From: Setophaga petechia
Taxonomy: Eukaryota; Chordata; Aves; Passeriformes; Parulidae
DNA length: 64,000 nucleotides
Reading direction: 5' to 3'
NCBI GenBank assembly: GCA_024362935.1
Contig: JANCRA010000010.1
Location: 6,130,501-6,194,500 of the forward strand
The translations under genes and the position numbers were made by a program. The stretch's first letter is position 1; each line of letters begins with the position of its first letter. The notes under the pieces are model-generated. The model had not been told where the DNA came from. It saw nothing but the letters and a program-made list of their open reading frames with translations, and searched no databases. Below are positions 35,101-49,707 of this stretch, in pieces.

Positions 35101-38100
35101 GAGACTGCAAGGGGCAAGCCCCCACCGCCCGCGGAAAGCTGCTAATTAGCCACAGGGACCCGTGGTCATTAAGGCTAAGTAGCCTCGGGGGTCTCTCCTC
35201 CAGACAGGGACAATGAGGAGCTTCGCTTAGCCCCGGGCCTTGGCCCCTCAGGGTTAAAGCCCCCCTCATGCATAAAAACCCACCACGCTCCGAGCCCCTG
35301 CTCTAGGCTGGGCTCTTCACAGCAGAGAACTTTATTATTTCTCGTTCCCAGTGATACAGGACCCATTTATATTCACCACTGCTGCTCCCTGTTCTCCTGC
35401 CAGAGCCTGGCTCTGCTGGGCAACCATTGCTGAGCCCACCCAAACCTTCTCCAGATCCACATTCTCACTTCCCTCAGCCTGTTAAACCCCAGCCTTTCTG
35501 CAGCCTCCCCAGGGCTCTTTAAAATTCTAAGTCTCACATACCTGGGGGATCCAAAAGCAGAGGCAGCATTTCAGATACGAGTGCTGAGGAAAAGGTGAGT
35601 TCCTTGCTCATCTCCATGGGCTGGCTTTGGTCCCCACAGACTGAGAGCCCAGCGTGCCCATGGCCTCTGTCACTGCCAGGACACTCTGCTGACACCACAC
35701 CGAGATGCTAAGCCTGCACAGCAGCCTGAGTTCTGTGTTTTCATCTCTTACAGGGAACAAAAAGCACAAGTCCAGCAGAGAAAGTGCCTGTCTGGTTCCC
35801 CCGTCCTCAAATACCCAGAGCAAGAAAAATACAAGTGGGAGACTGGCATCTGGGCCTGGGTATGTACTGGCAACCTGAGCATCATCAGTGTAACCCAACT
35901 GTGAGTCCTTCAGGGGCCCCCTGGGTTTTGGGGAAGCCAGAGCTGATCCAAAATGAAAAGGACACAGCACCCACCATCTCACAAACAATGTGCCCCAGGG
36001 TACTTGGCAAAGGCATGAAGGGATTGCAGTAAACCTTGACCCTTCTGCCCATCTAGATACATCCAAATGCTCTATGGGACCTTCTGCTGTTAAACCTAAT
36101 ATGAAAGTCCAGATTTTCCTTCCCTGCCTCAGCCTATCACACAGGGGAGACCTTCAGAGACAGGGATAGCGGCAGAGACCTCAGGAGCAACAGAACAAGT
36201 CCAAGTTAAAGCAGGCAGAATACCCCCAGCAGAGCAGGGAGGGGAGTTTATGGGCTTTTAATGAGTTATGCTTCAGGCAGTTGCCCCACAGCAACATGGA
36301 CAAGCACAGCCCGGCTAAGGATGGCTGCTTCACAGGCCAGCCCTCTGAGCACTCCAGCAGCTCAGCTCCTCCTTATTTCCTCCTTATTTCCAAAAGAAAA
36401 CAGAAAGCCTAGAAAGTTATTCTTGGTTTCTGCAGATGTACCACCACAAGATATCATGTATTTTTCACAGCCAACAGATCTTTGCAGTGGGACACCCATG
36501 TTGTCTGGCGGACGCCTTGGGCTGGGTCTGCGCAGGGAGCTGCCTGCTCAGTCCCTCTGCAGAGCTCATCCCTTCACACAGCTCCACATCTGCCACACTT
36601 TCCTAGCAGGCAGCTCGTGCTGCAGCCTCGGGACACCCCCTGATGCCACCAAAAACACTCAGTCCAAGCAGCAAGTGGGGTTGTGACTGCTGGTTTGCAA
36701 CACTGAGGCTGGAGTTGCACCATCCAGAGAGAACTGGGGTGGCAAACTCAGGTGTTATTTTTCAAGGAAATACCCTCAAGTTCCACCACACACAACAGGT
36801 CTGGCTCCTTAAGCAGGTACCAGCTGTCCTTTACCATCTCTGGTGGAGGATTAGTTTGTAGCAATGACTCCTCCCAGAATAAGCAAATAAAGAAATGGTC
36901 AGAAATCTTCCAGGTGGGATCAGTGGTTGCCCCATAACTTCAGTGGAGCAGCCACCTACACAACCCCCCAAGTGCTTTTGCAGCCTTTCACACATCAGCC
37001 ATCAACAGAAGAGTTCTACAAACAACCAGCACTGTTCCTCAGGCCGTGGCTGGTTGCTTACCACAACCTGTGACCTCTGCCCTTCCCTCATGTCCTGTGC
37101 CTCAGCTGAACACGACAGGGCACCTGCAGCAGATTTTGCTCTGAGCTGGGCAGGCACCCAAGTATTGGGAAATTCCTGTAGCTGGATGTTGGGAGCACCA
37201 AAGCAAAGGGACATGGAGCATTCCTGCTTTGCCAGGCTCTGTTTCAGTCTCAGAGTTGACACGTAGCTTTTTAAACCCAACCAGTGCACAGACCCAAGAG
37301 GGGAGCCATAAGGTCTGAGAGCAGTTGAGTTTGGCCTGCAGATCAGCATGTGGGGGTAGACCATGTGAACAGCTACAGAACATTCCCCACCTGAGTCCCT
37401 GGCTTTCTGTAACACCCACTGCACTGGGTCTCCTTTGGAGATCCCTGCACATATCCAAGGAACAGCACAGACTCTCCTCTAGGGTAAATAAAGCTGTCTG
37501 ATTGATGCCCTACAACTGGATCCCAAAAGAGCAAGGCAGACATTGTCTTAATAAAGGAAAGGCCATCAGATTTCAAAGCAAGAGCTTCAACTTCTGACTC
37601 TTTAAATGCTCATATCATTTACAGTCTGAATGGGGTTCTTGGGCAGTATCAGTTACATGGATTAGGAGCTGTAGAGGACATAAGTACAATTCCTCTTCCT
37701 GAGTTTTTTACAGCTTAATGGACAGGAAGCATTGTTGATGAGCCTCCAGCTTCTTACACTATGACCAGAATCTCCCCATCTTCCCTTTGTGCTTTTTTCT
37801 GTCCTAGAATCACTCTCAATTAACAGTACAAAAATAAAACCCATGTCATCCATCTCTCCTAAGCTGCACATGCATTATTCATCACCATGCCCTAATTGAT
37901 TCTCTTATAACCATGAGCACTTCTGCACTTGGCTGTGTTCTTCTTGTCCAGCAGAGCACAATTTATGAAGTTTTATTCCACTTGGAAAAGGCACTTTCAA
38001 AGTGGTACCTTCCATGACTGTTCTGATCAGAGCACCAGGTTTGATCTCAATGCATACAGACCTCAGTCCTGAGTTTTGTGCCCAGATAAAAGTGTCAATC

Positions 38101-41100
38101 AAGTAGCTCTGGTGCACTAATGCTCAGTGTCCTGACTGGGAGGTCAGTATTGTTCTGGATACTCTGGGCCTTCTTCCCCATAGCAGGATCTATAAAAGAG
38201 ATAAAGGGGAAGATTTGAAAAGGACTCCACAGCCCTGATTAAATGTTCTGAAATGTGTAATCTATAAAACATGCAGGGAGCTGAAATGCCCTCGCAACAG
38301 CTTTCCATGGAAGTTAGAGAAGTATCTCTTGAACTACTCAGCCAGAGGACAAGACTCTCTGGAGGTTCCGTCTAGAGCAAGAGAAAAATACATATTCCAT
38401 TTACATGAGGATAACTCAGCTTTGCCTTCAGCACCCTGACACCAGAATACCTCTGGATTCTTTCATCCTAAGATTTGATCAGGATTTCTGGGAACTGAAA
38501 GCCTGTGACAAAAAGCTCAGAAACAGCACATTTTTATCAAGATGCAGTCCACACACTCAGTGAGATGAGCAGGTCTGAATTTCACTCTGCAACCCAAGCA
38601 GATACAAGTCAGCATATGACACCCTAAACAAAGCAATTAATAAATCAAACCTCACCATTGGCACAAGTATTTTTGGTTTGATGGGACCATATATCACAGC
38701 AATTTCTTTTCAATTTCTTCTCTAGTGACAGCACAATTCCTCCTACTGTGGAGGAAGATCCTTCTCTTTCAAATATGGGGTCTAACCTGTTATGTCTACT
38801 GCCACTGAAGGGACACAGACATCAGTGTGCCATGGTGACACCACTTGTGCTCCCTGAAGACCTTCTGTGGCCAGGGCTGTCACACAGCACTCTGCATCAC
38901 ACCACCATTGACCATTAACCACATCTGAGTTGCCTTCTTTTCCTCATGCCTTTACAAGTCTCTGATATTCCTCATTTCTCCATTTGGTGCTTGTTCCAGG
39001 GGCTACACTGGTCCCTTTGCTTGCTGCTGCACTGTTCCAGTGTGAAAGAAAGGGGGACCCTCCAGCCAGCCCCTCACAGGGAGCCCATCCCAGCTGAAAC
39101 CTGATGGTGCTGCCAAGTTGTTTTCATCCTGAGAGAAGCTGAAAATCAGAAAGAGAAATTCACTGAGTTTCTGATATCCCAACGTATCGCTGAGCTTTGT
39201 GCTGAAGGATTCGGTTGAGGAGTCACCAGGGAGCCGCAGCTCAGAGCAGCCTGTTGGGTTTGTGGTGCCCCAGCCCCACGGGCATTAATCAGCGTCACGG
39301 TGGCTGGATTTCACCTACACTGCCACACTCAGCCTGCAGCCTCCTTCTTCCCCCGCTAGAAGGGGCTGAGAACCAGCCACGGCCGGGCAGGGAGCGAAAC
39401 CAGGGAGCTTCGTCATGGGCGAGCCCAAGGCAAACCCCACCACACGAAACAACTTGAACACTTCCTCTGCCTGCTCTGCACTAGCCCAGTCCAGAAGGGA
39501 TTCAGGGTCCCGACAAAGCAGGATGTCTCTGCTTGAAAAGCTGGCACTTGGCTTTCTTAGCCCTCTGGTGAGCTGCTCTGGGGAGGATTTCAGTACTGAA
39601 ATGCTGTAATGTCAGTGCATAACTCAGCACAGCACTGCTCACCTGAAACACTCTTCAGCCTTCAACACTCCATTTTCAAACACTGGGTGCAGAAGGTGAA
39701 ACAAGGCACCATTCTTCCAGACAAAGCTGGAAGTGTTTATGGTTTTAGGAAAGCAAATAAAGTAGCAAAGACGTGATGGTATAACAGGAGGAAGAAAGAT
39801 CCAGATAGGGTGTTTTGCTCATAGAAGAGGCAGTTTTATACTTAAAGAATTAAAAGTAACAAGTTTACAAACGAATACGAGGCAATATCTTATTAGAAAA
39901 GGTCAAACAGCTTCTCCTGGCAATCCCCAGAGCAGGTTGCTGGCTAAAACCAGGCTCGCTCTGCATAATCACCCACTCCAGCAGTGATGTCTATGAGGCC
40001 AGCAGTGAACCCCCAGACTCCCGCAGTGCTCACACCTCCCACAGAGGGGGACTAAGTTAAACCCACAGCTCCAGCAGATGTAAATGCATCATTTAACTAC
40101 CTTGTGCTGGCCCATTAGCAAATTCACAGCAGGCAGCTCTTGGCTGATCCTTATTAGGGGCGCAACCAACTTTTACAACACTCCAAGGAGACAAGGCAGC
40201 CTCCTGCCAGGACAAGAGCTGGGTCACAGATCTGCAGGTGGCTGCTGTTCTCTTTGCCTATAGCCAGCTCTACTTTTCTGCCATTAGCTGTGGGGCAGGG
40301 AAGGTGGCACAATGCACAACCAATGTAAGCAGGTTTTTACTGCCAGTGCTCTGCCAATACCTCCTTTTCAATGCTACAGAGAGCTTTTCCCCGAGGAATT
40401 AACTTTGATAACAGTTCATACAGGGAGGGTTTCCCCTGTGTGATGACACTGTCCCTGTTGGGCTGCAGATGCCAGGGCCACAGTGTCCCTAATGCCCTGA
40501 CCAGCCTCTCCTGGGACTTCCATGCACACACCCAGCCCTGCTCTTTAGCACAGGGGCTCAATTTAAACCCAACTCTGGGCACTTAGGCTTGATCTATGCC
40601 TGCTTTATTTTGCTGGGTCTGGGCTGCAGTCTTTTTTCCCTCCTTAACTTTCACTGTGCCTTATTGCCATGAGTTTCTCGGGTGAACTGGATCTTTGGTG
40701 ATGCTGCTTGCTGCTCCTCAGCCTGCTTTGCTTTTCTGACTGACTGGGGAGACCCCTGCCCTGCAGCTCCTGGGATCCCCTTGGCTCCTGGTTTCTTGTC
40801 CCTTTAAAGAGCAGAAGATATTTACTATTGATGGAGAAGTGAGGGACTATTCAGCCTCTGCTCTTTGCCCTATGGTTAAACCTGCTGACTTCCCCCTCAG
40901 TGTGGGTTGATGAAGATCCAGGGGCTTTACCAGCAGCAGAGAGGAAGGCTATAGATTTCTTCAGGCAATGAGATTTTTTTGTTTGTTTTGTTTTGCTCAT
41001 GTCACAACTGCATTTTAATTGATTAGCCTGAAATTTATCCTTACACAAGGGTGGCACAAAAAGGAGGGGTTTCTAGGAGATGGGAAGGATATGTGCAATT

Positions 41101-44100
41101 AAATGACTAATAATACAAGACATTTTGGTTTTGAGTAGATATGCAACAGACATAAGGACTACGAATGGATTATCAAGATTTGGGAAGAGAATTAGTGCAC
41201 TTTTCATATTAATGCTGGTAAGACCTACATTTGTTTCTTCAATCTGTAGATTCATCCAGGATTTGTTATTAATCTGCAGCCATAAAACAAGGTAGAGAAC
41301 TTTTCTCTGTTTTTCAATACATTTTCCACTCTTTTGTTCTTCATATAGGAGCTGATTGTTTATCAGAACAGATGTAATACTGCTAATTCTTTAAGCAACC
41401 TGTATGTAGGGGTTGGTGATGATTTCACTTTTCATTTATTAGCAGTAACACTTCTTTTTAGTATCATCATCCTGAAACAATGTACCAGGGAGGGAGACTA
41501 CCTGGTCACACACATGATTGTTGAGGTGAAGAGTGGCACCAGAGCTGCTCCTTTCCCTACACTCCCTGGTATCCAAGGCTGGCTCCCACCTGGATCCCTG
41601 CAGGCATTGCCCCCTATCCACCATGCAGAGCCAGCTGTTCTAGAGGGATGGAATCATACTAATGGTAAAAACTGGTGTGCTTGAAAGGCACAATTCATTA
41701 TGCTGTTCATCCCAGCACTTCTTGTGTTTGGGAGTTATTTCTGCTCCTCCACTCAGTGGGAACACACTGGTGTAATTCAGTGCTCTGTGCAGCCTGCTCA
41801 CCTGCAGTGGGTGGTATCTGAGTTTTGAAATAGGCAAACACCATTGTAGTTTGTTTTTCCTCCACAACAGGTGAATTCACTCATTTGAAAAGTTGTCCCT
41901 GAACAACAACTGTTTAAACTTTAAAATTTTCTCTTTCATTGACTCTTCTGGCTTTACAGTTGTTTCTGAGGTTTAGGAGCCCAAGGAAGTTTCTGTTTCA
42001 AAAGCACATTTTCATTCCTGCAAGGCTCAATCCCTGGGGCATGACTTAACTAGATACTTTTGATGGTGGATGTATTTAAGCAGGGAAGTTATGGAACTGT
42101 ATGAATGAAGGAGGTAATTTGGGGCTGCCTGTGTGGATAAAATGTCCTGATACATAAAATAAGAAGCACCATTAACATGTGATTTCTTCACCTGCATGGC
42201 TGGGGCTATGGTCAGCGACCTTCCTTGCTCAAATACAAGATCTGCCAGCTAGGCCAATGCAGCAGGGAGGGGTGGACGATGCAATCAAGAGGCTGGACAA
42301 TTATTTTTGGAAACTTACTGTTTACAGATGAAAATAGCAGTTAAGGTGACAACATACCTGTTGTAAGAGCTTTGGAAACTGTACTAGGCTCCCTTTCAGG
42401 TTTACCAAAGGGTTATGAAACATCAAATAGTTCTTTTTATAGTGCAGGGACATGTGTTCAGAATGTGGGGAATCAAGACTCAGATCCTTCCCTTTCTCCA
42501 GCTTCTGGTAGAGGAAGCAGCTTCTGGGATTCCCCTCATCACCCTGTGTGGTGACCCAGCACAGGACCCATGGACATGTCCAAATACACTCTTTCTGATT
42601 TGCAACAGCTTCCTTGCCCCTCACTACCCACCTCATGGCCCTGGTGAGGACAGAAGTGGGAGGTAAATTGAGCCATACAGTTTGTATTCCTGTCTGCACT
42701 CTGGTCTAGACCACATAAAGGATGGTTTTGAAATGGATTAATTTGCTGAAGTTAATTGGCATTAGGAGAGGAAAGGTATCAGTAACAGCTTTATTTTATT
42801 TCCAAGCATTTAAAATAACTATGCAAACAAAAAAGCAAATTAATCAGCAAAGTATCCTCACTGCAGCCAAGCTGCACACACGCATGGAGGGGGGTTGTTA
42901 CAGGCAGCTGAGCCTGCAAACCCTGCATAGCAACCAGAATTACATGAACTATTAGGGCAAAATTAAAGGAAAACCACAAAAGAAGAGACAGAAGGCAGAC
43001 AATGGCAAGACTTAGATGCAGAGGGTCAGAAATCAGCCAAGTGGTAGGAGTGAAGTTTACCCAGACATATTTGTGTGTACCTGCCTCCAACTTCCACAGC
43101 CCTGCTGTGCTCTGCCATGGAGTCACAAATGGACAGGGTGTGGGCAGAGGAGCTGACAGCTCTGCTTGCTCCTTGCACAGCCCCCTGCTCCACAGGAGAG
43201 AAGAGCAGTGGGCAGAGATGATTTTTCCACTGATAGAGCCTCCTGGAAGACCAGCAGCCAGAGGAGGGGTTTTGGCACATCTGCTGGCAGATGAGCTGGA
43301 GGCAAGGACTCTGGCTCTCAGGGTGCCTCAATGTTATCAGATCTGTGCCTCTCTCAGGGCTTTGCAGGAGAATTGCAGAGCTCTTCAGCTGTTTCAGGCT
43401 GGAGATAATTCCACAGCACACAAGCTTGTTTTTCTTAGTCATCTTTCATTTTCTTAGTCATTTTCAGCTAGTCCACACCCTGGATTTAAAATTGCTTGTG
43501 TACAGTCTGGGTGCAGAGCTGAGCAGGAATGGATTGCTCCCAGCTGGTGTCTGCGTGGGAAGGAGACTGCTGAATTCCCAAGAGATGTTTGGGACACAAC
43601 TCCCAGCAACTCCCCAGCACCAAGTGATTTGAGATGGGATGAGAGGCACAGATCAGACCTGGCAGATCTGGATGCTGTGACTGTGGCTGAAGCACAGGGT
43701 GTAGTCAGAGTCCTTCCAGAAAGAAACAGCTCAGGGATGAGGATGCTGCACCTGACACTTACATGGGGAAGAGAGGAGCTACAGCCCTCCCTCCAGCAAA
43801 TCCTCCTCAGCCAGTGCTGAATTCTTCCTGGGGATTATTCCTAACTGAGCAAACCCCCCTGCCTCAGACACTGTTTCCTTAGGAAGGAAGATACAAACTC
43901 TGGAACCTGATGGTGTCTGCAGGCTGACATATTCTCCTATGTGCACAGGGTAAGGGGTACAACTCCATCAACTACAAAATCTATGTGCTACTAAAGTCTT
44001 GACAAAGGTTCAGCCAGAGAGGATCAAGAGAGAAAAGTTGCATTAAAAGTAGGAGCAAAAACTTTTCTTTCTAAGTGTGGGGTGTCTGCAACCAGTCCAG

Positions 44101-47100
44101 CAAGACAAAAGGTTTTGTGAACCTGCCTGGAAGAAAGCTGCTTTCTTCCTCCTCCTTTCCCATTTTCCAAGGAGAGTGATGCCGATCAAGTCCAGGCAAA
44201 GAGAGAACTGGTTCAGAAGAGCTGGAGCTGTGAGACCTCAGCACTCCCTTTTCTCTTTGTGAAGGGGAGGGATGGGGAGTTGCATGGTTGGATCTGGAAT
44301 TGCTGCTCTAAAGCAAACACTGAATATTCACCATCTGGATGGTGGGTAACCACAGCTCGCTTGTAAAACTTTCCACAGCAGGCAATGTTGTTCCCTGGAG
44401 CTCTCCCTTGGGGATCCATCTTCCAGGGGATTCTCTCCTGCCCATGGCAGCTTTCTGTGCCCCAGGAGAATGTAACAGTAGTTAACAGTAAGTAGTGGGA
44501 GGAGGCTGTGTCTCAAGGAGCTCATCTGGCCTGCTGCACCTCTCTGCTACAAAACAGGCTGGGAACAATCCCAGCCAGCCTGCTGGGAGAGGCTGGGATG
44601 AAGAGAATTCAAAATGTCTATGGTGAAATCTGGCCTTTATTATCCTAGTCACTAACATCCCACATATTTCAAGGAGACCAGCATTTTACTCCCACGATCC
44701 AAAGACAAAGCAAAATAAATCTTGGTACTCTCAGCCACAGTGCAAAACTCTGATTTATAGAAAATAGCATCCTAGCCTTGAGGAGTAGCTAAACACACCT
44801 CCTTCCTCCTTCCTGGCTTAAAGCTTTGCATCCCTATTGCTAAAATCTCCTGTGAGCTCTGCTGTCCAAACAGCCTGTAAAAGCCATAAATACTTCTCAT
44901 TGTGTCCTCCCATCTTTTGAATTTCTCTTCAGGCTAAAGCATTGTTTTCCTTGCAAACTACACTGAAGACTGCTGCCCAGGTACTACATTAAATCTAATG
45001 AAATTATGATAAGCATGCAAATGTTACATTAAACACAAATATAGACTGTGAAATAAGGTAATGCAGGGAAGATTCAGTTGATCCTATCCAGATGTACTGG
45101 TGATTTGGTGTGTACAATAACTGAAAATTATCTTTTTTCTCTGAAGAAGACTTGTTGAAAAGAGAAGCAAGACAATCTTGGGGAGAAAAAAATTTCTTAA
45201 CTGGGGTATACCAAAATGATTCCTCCAAAATATCCCTATTTCACAATTAGTAGCTTTTAATTGCAATTTAACAGTCACATTGCAGTGGGCAGAGACAGAC
45301 ACGTAGCTGTAAATGCACAGTGCAAATTGTGAATCAAGTGCACTCCCAGGCAGTGAAAGGTATCCACTTCTCTGTAACTGCTGACTGATGACATTGGTCT
45401 TTGATAGTTTGTTGTTCCTTTGCACCCAGAAGTGGTAATAATGTGTCTTTCTCAGAAACCTCTCACATCACAGGGAGGGGGGGGTGTGTGTTACACCACG
45501 GACTGGTGCTCAAACTGAATGGAAATGCAGAGCTTTGCATCACCCATTTATTGTCATTTGCAGCCATTACTGCACACCTGAGCTGCCCTTCAACCCCAGC
45601 TCTAGAAGCAGAGAGGACATTCAGGTATTCTTCTGGTTATCATTTATCAATGCTGGTTTTAGAATAAGGATAAGGATACAGCACTTATCTACATCCCAAA
45701 AGGAACAGACTACCATATAAAGTACCCTGCACTCCTATAAATGCAGCTAAATGTTCACAAACAAGGTTCCCTGGAGACCAAAGCCCATGAGTATGTCCCT
45801 GCAGTTGCTAACAGAGCATGCTGTGCCCTGGGAGGCAGTGGGATTTTTCTCCCTTGTGGGTTGGCATCCAATTTGATTCCTAAAAATTCAGTGTTTTCCC
45901 TTCCTCCATATTGTCAGGTGCTTTTGATTTATTTGGGCAAAGAAAATTTATGAAGCTTCATTCTTGCTCTATTCCCTCTCCACTGACTGGGGATATGAAC
46001 TCCTGGAAGGAAGAAAAGACACTCTCATCTACATGAGGGAACTAGTGGAAGAGGAAGGGAAGAGCCTCGAGCTGGTGCTGCTGTCTGGTTGTGGGAGTTC
46101 ACCAGCAGAACCAGAACCTTGTTAAGTCACCACGATGTCAGAAATCTGGATCTGCACCAGTAACAACGTGCTCCAAGGCCCACCTGCATTCCCAGGTACC
46201 CAGGCTTGGAGGTGCTCGGTGTTTCAGGAGGCTGCCCTCAAATATCCCTGTCCCAGAGTGTTTCTGGGGCTGCAGAGGCTGTTCAGGATCAGGGCATCAC
46301 AGACAGAGGTGTTGTCAGAGGAAGTAATTCCTTCTGGGTGAAAAGACATGACCTATTTCAAGGCAGAGGAAAACTTAGGGCACGAGTCCTGGGTGAATCC
46401 CAGCACAGACCCCCCCCCAGCTTTCCATCACCTCATTTCAGCTGGGGATTTTCCACATCCAAGTGCTGTTGGATGCTTTATGCTGCTAAGGGAGCTTCAG
46501 AGCTTTTTCCTAAGTGTGGCTGAATGTGAGAGCCAAGTGTTCAGACCTCACAGTGCTCCAGGTCCCATGTTTGGGCAGTGCCTGCAGTGAGGCCACGCAC
46601 GTGTGGCTGCTGAGAGTCGATGTCTGTGGAGCTCCCAGAGCCATAAGCACCACCACAGACAAGCCAAAAATTAGGGTTGCCTATGATGAACCCACACAGT
46701 TGTTATTAAGACCCTTGGTGGAATCCCTCTGTGATAAAATAACTCATAAATGCAAAGTTACCATCTGCACATGTGCCTGCCACCATTATAGCCCACTTTC
46801 ACCAATTTGCTTATTGTTTCCATGTGCATCAAAACTGAGACATAAATGCACTTGACCTAATTAACTCCTATAGAGAGATGTCATGAAGACATGAAGAAAG
46901 CAGATGGAAAATCTGCACTTAAGGCCTGATAAAAAGGAAAAAAAAAGGAAAACCAGAAAAAACCAAAACAAACTCCAGTCCCCCTTATAAAGGCTAGTAG
47001 TCTTAAAATGCTACTTCTCCCTGGTTCTGTTTAGTCTTTGGTTTTTAAAGCTTCTATTGTTGGAAGTAATCCCTAAGATCCTTGTTGCTGGAAAACATAA

Positions 47101-48689
47101 GGAAGAATTTGTTTGTATTCCCAGTGTGTGTCTTGCAGGCATTTCACAGTGTGCTGTGCAAAGTCTTTTCTTGCTTCCTTCTGTATGAAGAGTTTCCTTT
47201 GCTGGTTGTTTCCTAGAGTAGCAAAACAGATTTTAAAAGGGAAAACCATTGTTTAACCACAAAAACTAGCAAGGGATTTTGTGTAGTGCCTGAAATGAAC
47301 TTTTAACATTCCCCAGTTAGAGAAATGAGTTTAGTCAGGAAATGATGTCTTCTTGCCATGATGCCACTTTCTGTGTACTAACTGCCCCCCACTTTTCTCA
47401 TGTTCTCCCTTGTATACTCTCTGTGCATGGTTTATCTGTCCACTTCCAACCTCCCAAAGGCTCTTCCCTTTCATAGCTTCATGCCCCTGGATAGCTCATA
47501 TATCACAGGACACACCAATAACCCCATTTTTCAGTAATTTAGGGAAAAGGAGAAGTATGAAAATCTGCTGGAAGTTGCTGTGTGTGTGTGAGAAGCTGAG
47601 CACAAAGCTCTGAGCAAGGCTGCAGTAGCAGCATGGTCAGGATTTGGGGGCCATGCTGCTCAAGCCAGAGGTGCATGGCAGTGTATACTTCATGCAACAC
47701 TGATCACTTTGTACTGTTAAATTGTTTTGTTGACTTTCAGCCTGCAAACACAGATGTGCTGTCACTCAGATGCTCAGCTAGGCAGAGTTATGTGCTCTTG
47801 GCATCACACTGAGCGTCTGAATGGAGAGTTTTGGCACCAGCCTGTTTGGAAGAGAGCTTTTTGCCTGCTCATGTTCTCATTAGTATCTGAGCTGATGAAC
47901 GACATTCTTCTGCATTTCCATGTTCCTAGATATAGATCTGGCTTCTCTCTCAGTCTGGGTTAAACGCTCAGGGGGAGCTGGCTGGGGAGCCTGTGTCTGC
48001 ACTGCTGAATCCATGCAAACACCAGGAGAGCTGGGGAGCACCTGCCTGATGGCAGCTCCTGCAGATCCTGTCAGTGCCCAGAAGGAAGGTCCTTGATACT
48101 TTCAAGAGTGAACTGCTTCTACTGAGCTACAAGACAAAGTTGTAGCTCTGCCAAAATGTAGGTCTCTCCCTGGCCCTCCTCATAAATAGCTTAGCTGGTT
48201 TTAGTTTGTCTTGCTGTTCTAGCTCCAGCTCAGAGAAAGCCTGCCCCAGAACTGTTGCTATCACTCTTCTACCACTCTTTCCTCTCCCCACAAGCACCCA
48301 CCCTTGAAATCCTCTTCCAGTAGGTGCCATCAACCTGCTGTCACTGTTCCCCTGTCTTCGTATCCCTGTGAGAAACTTCTCCTTGGGCTTTGCTTGGCCT
48401 TTTCTGCTGGAAGGAAACCCCAAATGCTTTCTCCACACACAAGAGAAGGCATAATTCTCAGAAAAGGTGGCAACTCCATTCCCTGGATCAGCGCCCACTT
48501 CTGCTGCCCTCCGTGTGTTTCCTCTTTGCATTCCATTGATGAGCGAGCCTCCCCTGCCTTTCCCACCGTCACTCAGAAATAGCAAAGGAGCTCAGGCACA
48601 ATTCGATTGAATGAACACATTTTGCCTGCCCTTTTTCATTTGATGCCTCTCTCCAGTTGTTGGGTGGTTTTGCTCTGTGTGTGTGAGCA

Positions 48690-48960
48690 CACAGATGGCT
48701 CCTCTAAGCACCTCGGCCCCGGATGATTGCTTGTTAATTTTTGCTTTGGGCTATTTTGATTTTTTTCCCCTCTTCCCGAGAGGACGCTGGTGCGGTGCGA
48801 TGATGCCGGTGTGCCACCTAGTGATTGAGCTATTCCCTTGTCGCACATCACTGATCGGAACACTCGGTGCGCGGATTTTGCTCACCTGGATCCCAGGTAA
48901 CCTGCGGCAATGCCTGCAGCCCCTTCGCTCTGCTCAGTCTGTCCGGGCACAGGGGATCCC
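48690..48960. promoter_or_regulatory. Candidate conserved regulatory element
   Basis: A patch with many CG dinucleotides next to an AT-rich homeobox-like run (TTGTTAATTTTTG) in otherwise ordinary intergenic DNA. It includes a CTCF-like core. This mix is typical of conserved enhancers, but conservation was not tested. Confidence 0.3.
48813..48824 (-). promoter_or_regulatory. CTCF-like motif
   Basis: GCCACCTAGTGA matches 11 of 12 positions of the reverse-complement CTCF core GCCMYCTRSTGG. It lies between two divergent promoters, where an insulator would be plausible. Single motif matches occur by chance. Confidence 0.35.
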
Positions 48961-49633
48961 ACTGAACTGCTTTTCCCTGCTTATTTTACTTTGTACCTCT
49001 TTTCCTCCCTTTGTACCTCTTCCTACTGTATTACCTGCAGTCTCTGTGATGTGGGCAAGAAATGGGAGATCATTTGAGGGGTGTTGGCTGCCAGCTTGCA
49101 GGTCACCCATGCCCATAATTAATCCATCAGGCAATATTTTTGTACAACGTGAAAATTTAGCACTACATACATACATGTCAATCAGATGCTCTGGGGAAGT
49201 CTAGGCAGTGTTTAAAGCCCTTTTTATGCATGAGGGGTATCATTGCAGATATTTATCTGCTTCACACCTCATAAACCCGCTTCTGAACTATTTGGGCAGA
49301 TCCAGGCTGGGAGAGCAATGGATGGTCCTGGGGTTGGAACTGAGGCGTTTTTGTCAGGGTTTTGTGCCTGCTGGCCACTCCCCAGATTCCCAGCGGCACC
49401 CAGGAGCCTGGCAGGGTGGGAGGAGGGCGGCACTGGGCACAGAGGTGCATCACAGCCCGCTGGCCTCCTCTGCTGCCCTGGCAGTGAGTTCTGCTCCAGG
49501 TGCAGCTCCCCAGACTGTCTGACCTCCCGCCCGGATCCGCATTCCCCGGGGCATGGGCGTTGCAAAGAAACACCCTCAGCTTAGAGCAGCTGAGCAGGGC
49601 AGGTTCAGACCCTGCCAAAGGCTCAGGCCCCGG

Positions 49634-49707
49634 CATTGTACCCTTCCCTGGATGCTGCTGGGAAATCCAGCATTGTACCCCTCCCTGGATGCTGCTGGGA
49701 AATCCAG
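49634..49707 (+). repeat. 37-bp tandem duplication
   Basis: Two adjacent 37-bp units starting CATTGTACCC and ending GGAAATCCAG differ at one base. It appears to be a recent local duplication in intergenic DNA. Confidence 0.95.

Noticed and set aside
34192..35269. Long open frames of 150-300 residues on both strands
   Set aside because: They overlap in many frames over a CpG island, are dominated by Pro, Ala, Arg and Gly, and resemble no protein. GC-rich sequence simply lacks stop codons.
35400..35600. CR1-like patch, minus strand
   Set aside because: Some blocks (CCTCAGCCTGTTAAACCCC, GTGCTGAGGAAAAG) recall CR1, but the match is too weak to call by eye.
48677..49204. 175-residue open frame
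   Set aside because: No family resemblance; it overlaps the CpG-rich patch that looks regulatory. A GTAACC donor-like site at its middle is not enough.
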